NCBI GenBank assembly: GCA_003646995.1
Contig: QMLZ01000090.1
Coordinates: forward strand, 1-10,301
DNA: 10,301 nucleotides
Reading direction: 5' to 3'
Source of the DNA: Deltaproteobacteria bacterium
Lineage (GTDB): Bacteria; Desulfobacterota; DSM-4660; Desulfatiglandales; Desulfatiglandaceae
Every line of letters starts with the position of its first letter. Within the stretch, counting starts at the first letter, position 1. Positions 8,129 to 10,301 of the stretch are shown here, piece by piece. Made by a program: the position numbers and the translations under genes. Under the pieces are notes generated by a model that saw nothing but the letters and a program-made list of their open reading frames with translations, had not been told where the DNA came from and searched no databases.

Positions 8129-8159
8129 TTGCCTCCTCCTTTCTAGGCTTAACAAGATT

Positions 8160-8191
8160 GCCAGGGATTTCAGCAGGTGAAGCCCCGTGGC
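8160..8191 (-). other. Stem-loop in the leader of the binding-protein gene
   Basis: GCCAGGG (8160-8166) pairs with CCC-TGGC (8184-8186 and 8188-8191, one bulged base). Inside, TTCA (8169-8172) pairs with TGAA (8178-8181) around a 5-base loop. It lies about 32 bases upstream of the binding-protein start, within the 174-base gap after the hydrolase gene. No T-run follows on the minus strand. It may be an RNA processing or stabilizing site that separates the two cistrons' expression. A smaller AAGGA/TCCTT hairpin lies nearer the hydrolase stop. Confidence 0.5.
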
Positions 8192-8302
8192 AAAGTTAAT
8201 GAATCCACCAGCGTAAAAGACCGGCCGATGTTGCACAGGCGATTGTATAATCACCCCCTTTCCCCTTGTAAGGAGTTGTCCTTCAGACCTTGTAACTCAG
8301 TT

Positions 8303-9151
8303 TTATTTTTTCAAACGCAAGGGACCCAGGCCTCGAAAGACCTCTCCCTTTGTTATATCCCCGGCATACATGGGAAATGTTCCATTAAACTCCCTGAGAT
8401 TTTTCCATGGCTGGCAGAGGCCAAGCGTGCCGTATTCCCTTACCCTTGTTACCAAGTCCAGGTCGATGATTTCTGTAAGGACTGTATCTCCTTCACCCGA
8501 CTCTTGCAGCACACGCCCCTCCGGGTCCACGAATATCGATCTTCCAACCCCACCTCCCCCTGCGCCGTTTACGTTTAATATGTATACCTGGTTGGAGATT
8601 GCATTTGCCTGGGAAAGCACGATTTCCTGGGCTCTGTCCGAGGTGTAGGTGCCCGTGGGACAAACAATGGCCTCAGCACCAAGCCATACCAGGTTCCTAA
8701 CAACCTCGGGAAACCACATGTCATAACAGATACACAGTCCAAGTCGGCCCTTGTCGGGAATATCAAACACGCAGAAGGAATCCCCTGGCTCGCTTCGCTC
8801 CAAGGGAGACCACGGAAAGAGCTTTCTATATTTGGCCTTGATCTGTCCCTGAGAGGATATCACTATGGCCGTGTTGTAGATTTTATCATTGTCCTTTTCG
8901 CTGAATGAGCCAGGAATAAGCCATTTTTTCTCTTTTGCTGCCCACTTGCAGAATTCGTCTATAGTGGAATTTGGTATCTCTTGGGCTGGTTCAGAACTTA
9001 GCCCGGATGAGCACAACTCACTGAAAATCACCATATCCACCCAGGGAAACAATATGCTTACGGTTTTGAGTCGGGCCATCATGGCCTTAGAATTATCTTG
9101 CCCCCTCGCAATGTTCATCTGTACGCCGGCTATTGCAAGGTATCTACTCAT
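8303..9151 (-). CDS. Carbon-nitrogen hydrolase (nitrilase superfamily amidase)
   Basis: This cytoplasmic hydrolase of amide-type C-N bonds has 282 residues from the chosen start (MSRYLAIAGVQMN, the usual beginning of the family; GAGG lies about 10 bases upstream). A longer frame to 9229 adds 26 unrelated residues. The catalytic triad is visible: Glu45 in VIFSELCSSG, Lys110 in KYRKLF and Cys142 in CICYDMWFPE, with an extra Glu in PLERSEPGD (116-124). FVDPEGRVL at 207-215 and the C-terminal YGTLGL...WK are typical of amidase branches. The intact triad and CYD(x)2FPE form favour amide or carbamoyl substrates over nitriles, but this is not decisive. It sits between the regulator and the importer, so it probably processes what the importer brings in. 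Confidence 0.85.
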   Translation of the reverse strand: MSRYLAIAGVQMNIARGQDNSKAMMARLKTVSILFPWVDMVIFSELCSSGLSSEPAQEIPNSTIDEFCKWAAKEKKWLIPGSFSEKDNDKIYNTAIVISSQGQIKAKYRKLFPWSPLERSEPGDSFCVFDIPDKGRLGLCICYDMWFPEVVRNLVWLGAEAIVCPTGTYTSDRAQEIVLSQANAISNQVYILNVNGAGGGGVGRSIFVDPEGRVLQESGEGDTVLTEIIDLDLVTRVREYGTLGLCQPWKNLREFNGTFPMYAGDITKGEVFRGLGPLRLKK

Positions 9152-9190
9152 ATCCTTGTCCTCTCTCCTGATAAAATGTGGACAAACCAG

Positions 9191-9205
9191 AAATGGATCC
9201 CATTT
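9191..9205. other. Short palindrome in the regulator-hydrolase gap
   Basis: AAATGG (9191-9196) and CCATTT (9200-9205) are perfect reverse complements around ATC. The element lies 40 bases before the hydrolase start, in the 102-base gap after the regulator gene. It could be a small RNA hairpin or a protein site, or chance. No T-run follows, so it is not a terminator. Confidence 0.3.
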
Positions 9206-9253
9206 GCAGGTCTTCAAGATTTTCATCAATTGCGTTGGGTACCAGGATCATGG

Positions 9254-9910
9254 TCAACCATTTTCCCCCTTAGTAGGATGAAAGGGGAGGTGTACGTGCA
9301 CATCTCTGATATATTGGGCTGCCTTTTCAGCATTACCTTTTTGAATTAGGGCTATTATTTTCAGGTGCTCGTCATAGTTCATCTCCACCAATTTGCTGCT
9401 CCAGCTGATCTCTCCAAAACCGAACAGTCTCTGCCTTAGTATGTTAAGGTGATAAAGGATAAGTCGATTAGTGGATAGGTTCAGGTACACGCCGTGAAAT
9501 TTTGAGTTGAGTTCCCAGTACTTGTAAAAGTCCTTTCTTCGGGCTGCAGCAAGCATCCTTTCGTTCACCTTTTTCATTTTTTCGAGCTCTTTTTTCCCGA
9601 TCCTGTCAAACACCGAGATGAGCACCCTCGAATCCAGTGCACCTATGACCTCGTAGATGTCTTCTATCATTCGTGGAGTTAGCTCATTTATCTTTATTCC
9701 CCTTTGAGGCAGGAGGGTTACAAAGCCTTCCACCTGCAGCTGAAGGAGGGCATCGCGCAGAGGCGTCCGGCTTATGCCAAGGTTCTCGACCATCTTGTTT
9801 ATGCTTACAAACATGCCGGGTCTCAGGTTGCCGTTTTTCAGCTGCTCCCTCAGGTACTCATATACCTGGGTTCTCAGGAGTTGGGTGTTGAGGGAAAAGG
9901 CGTTATCCAT
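9254..9910 (-). CDS. GntR-family transcriptional regulator, FCD (FadR-like) type
   Basis: This is a DNA-binding regulator whose ligand is probably a small carboxylate or amide metabolite of the adjoining pathway. The start at 9910 gives 218 residues and has GGAG 9 bases upstream. A longer frame to 10009 would run through the promoter and lacks a ribosome site. The winged helix-turn-helix spans about 10-75, with the GntR hallmark ISRTPLRDALLQLQVEGFV at 46-64. The all-helical FCD domain fills 80-210. Its usual metal- or ligand-binding histidines are present at 139 (NSKFH), 182 (EHLKII) and 205/207 (VHVHL). It is the first gene of the minus-strand series, the common layout for a repressor that controls its own operon. 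Palindromes upstream of its promoter are candidate operators. Confidence 0.88.
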   Translation of the reverse strand: MDNAFSLNTQLLRTQVYEYLREQLKNGNLRPGMFVSINKMVENLGISRTPLRDALLQLQVEGFVTLLPQRGIKINELTPRMIEDIYEVIGALDSRVLISVFDRIGKKELEKMKKVNERMLAAARRKDFYKYWELNSKFHGVYLNLSTNRLILYHLNILRQRLFGFGEISWSSKLVEMNYDEHLKIIALIQKGNAEKAAQYIRDVHVHLPFHPTKGENG

Positions 9911-9975
9911 GGGAAAAGGCTCCGTAAGGGGTTTTGCCGAAAGAACCCGAGAGGAAACAAAAAAAGGTTGCAACT

Positions 9976-10005
9976 GATATACTAGCATTCTAATATTTTT
10001 GTCAA
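9976..10005 (-). promoter_or_regulatory. Sigma-70-type promoter for the regulator and operon
   Basis: On the minus strand a perfect TTGACA (10005-10000) is followed after 18 bases by TATATC (9981-9976), which matches the -10 box at 4 of 6 positions. Transcription would start near 9969, giving a leader of about 60 bases before the regulator ATG at 9910. This supports the shorter regulator start. Confidence 0.6.
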
Positions 10006-10010
10006 GCAAT

Positions 10011-10024
10011 TAATGTAGACATTA
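10011..10024. promoter_or_regulatory. Perfect 14-bp palindrome just upstream of the operon promoter
   Basis: TAATGT (10011-10016) and ACATTA (10019-10024) are perfect reverse complements around AG. It lies 5 bases upstream of the -35 box. A second inverted pair, ATGTAGA (10013-10019) with TCTACAT (10048-10054), shares its left arm. Dimeric GntR regulators bind short palindromes of this size, so it is a candidate operator for the adjacent regulator. Confidence 0.4.
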
Positions 10025-10098
10025 CGTGAACAGAAGAGTTTATGACTTCTACATGCCCAAGGTAGCGCCACTGGTTTTTCAGTTAACAAGCCCTCAGA

Positions 10099-10111
10099 TT
10101 GGTGATACCAA
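10099..10111. promoter_or_regulatory. TTGGT-N3-ACCAA palindrome, candidate FadR-type operator
   Basis: TTGGT (10099-10103) and ACCAA (10107-10111) are perfect reverse complements around GAT. This matches the TGGT-N3-ACCA core bound by characterized FadR-subfamily regulators such as PdhR, LldR and FadR. It lies about 95 bases upstream of the -35 box of the GntR operon and about 84 bases before the antitoxin gene. Its partner is most simply the nearby regulator, but this is inference. Confidence 0.4.
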
Positions 10112-10145
10112 GACCCAATTCCTGCTATGAAAATCTGCTGCATTT

Positions 10146-10173
10146 CCTCGGTATTTGTTTATACTTACCGAGG
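10146..10173. promoter_or_regulatory. Inverted repeat over a promoter -10 before the antitoxin gene
   Basis: The arms CCTCGGTA (10146-10153) and TACCGAGG (10166-10173) are perfect, with a nested GTAT (10151-10154) / ATAC (10161-10164). A good -10 box for the plus strand, TATACT (10160-10165), sits inside; no clear -35 box is seen. AbiEi-type antitoxins repress their own operon by binding inverted repeats at the promoter, and this position fits. Confidence 0.6.
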
Positions 10174-10194
10174 TAAAAACACAGGACACGACTC

Positions 10195-10301
10195 ATGGAT
10201 CGAAAACAAAAAACAGTCATGCTCGCCAGGCAACTGGGGACCATTCGCCCCCGCGATGTAGAAGCAGAGGGGATTCCCCGCGAGTATCTGTATCGGTTGT
10301 G
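10195..10301 (+). CDS. AbiEi-family antitoxin / transcriptional regulator of a type IV toxin-antitoxin system (partial, 3' end outside)
   Basis: The first 35 codons are visible, followed by two bases at the window edge. The N-terminal sequence has LARQLGTIRPRDVEAEGIPR at residues 10-29, then EYLYRL. This is the winged-helix opening shared by AbiEi_4-type antitoxins, which block transcription of, and counteract, an AbiEii nucleotidyltransferase toxin. AGGA lies 8 bases before the ATG. An inverted repeat 22 bases upstream is a likely autoregulatory operator. The toxin gene would lie just beyond the right edge; it is not visible, and a solitary regulator is possible. Confidence 0.65.
   Translation, partial: MDRKQKTVMLARQLGTIRPRDVEAEGIPREYLYRL

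Larger units (their letters stand above)
1698..9910 (-). other. Predicted operon: regulator, C-N hydrolase, ABC importer, exported BPL-N protein
   Basis: Eight genes run in the same direction without interruption. The gaps are 102, 174, 108, 26, 26, 10 and 12 bases from first to last. The last five genes are tightly packed; the two wider gaps around the binding-protein gene contain stem-loops but no intrinsic terminator. A promoter is visible only before the regulator. Internal promoters before the hydrolase or binding-protein genes are not excluded. Confidence 0.65.

Noticed and set aside
8129..8254. 42-residue N-terminal extension of the binding protein
   Set aside because: It would bury the signal peptide; AGGAGGAGG directly before 8128 marks the real start, and the stretch holds a hairpin instead.
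9250..9261. ATGGT-CA-ACCAT palindrome at the end of the GntR gene
   Set aside because: It resembles the TGGT-N3-ACCA operator but has a 2-base spacer and overlaps the stop codon; most likely chance.
1..10301. CRISPR arrays, tRNA or rRNA genes, insertion sequences
   Set aside because: No regularly spaced repeats, no tRNA-like folds noticed in the gaps, and no transposase-like proteins or terminal repeats were seen.

Overview
The window looks like bacterial chromosome of moderate GC content. It most likely comes from a Gram-negative organism: the binding protein of the ABC importer has a plain signal peptide and no lipobox, which implies a periplasm. The overall style (a CoA-disulfide-reductase-like flavoprotein, a Dpp-type importer under a FadR-like regulator, and a type IV antitoxin gene nearby) would suit a Desulfobacterota or other proteobacterial genome. 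That placement is inference only, because no marker gene is present.

Layout. Positions 1-274 are an AT-rich upstream region with a small hairpin, an exact 12-bp direct repeat, and possibly the first codons of a gene running leftward off the edge. Positions 275-1618 (+) encode a FAD/NAD(P)-dependent disulfide reductase-family enzyme. From 1698 to 9910 everything is on the minus strand and reads, in transcription order: a GntR/FCD regulator (9910-9254), a nitrilase-superfamily C-N hydrolase (9151-8303), then a complete peptide/nickel-family ABC importer. The importer consists of a binding protein (8128-6563), two permeases (6454-5438, 5411-4536) and two ATPases (4509-3538, 3527-2559). Last comes an exported BPL-N / class I glutamine-amidotransferase-like protein (2546-1698). 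From 10195 (+) a type IV toxin-antitoxin antitoxin (AbiEi family) begins and runs off the right edge.

How it may work together. The eight minus-strand genes look like one operon led by its own regulator, with a good promoter at about 9976-10005 and palindromes just upstream that could be operators. A periplasmic binding protein and a Dpp-type channel would import a peptide-like or other amide-containing solute. The cytoplasmic C-N hydrolase could cleave it, and the exported BPL-N protein has an intact Cys-His-Glu triad that could act on the same solute outside the membrane. Strong intergenic stem-loops flank the binding-protein cistron, which suggests that its expression level is set separately from its neighbours. 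The substrate cannot be read from the sequence. The least familiar element is the exported BPL-N protein as the last cistron of a hydrolase-importer operon.
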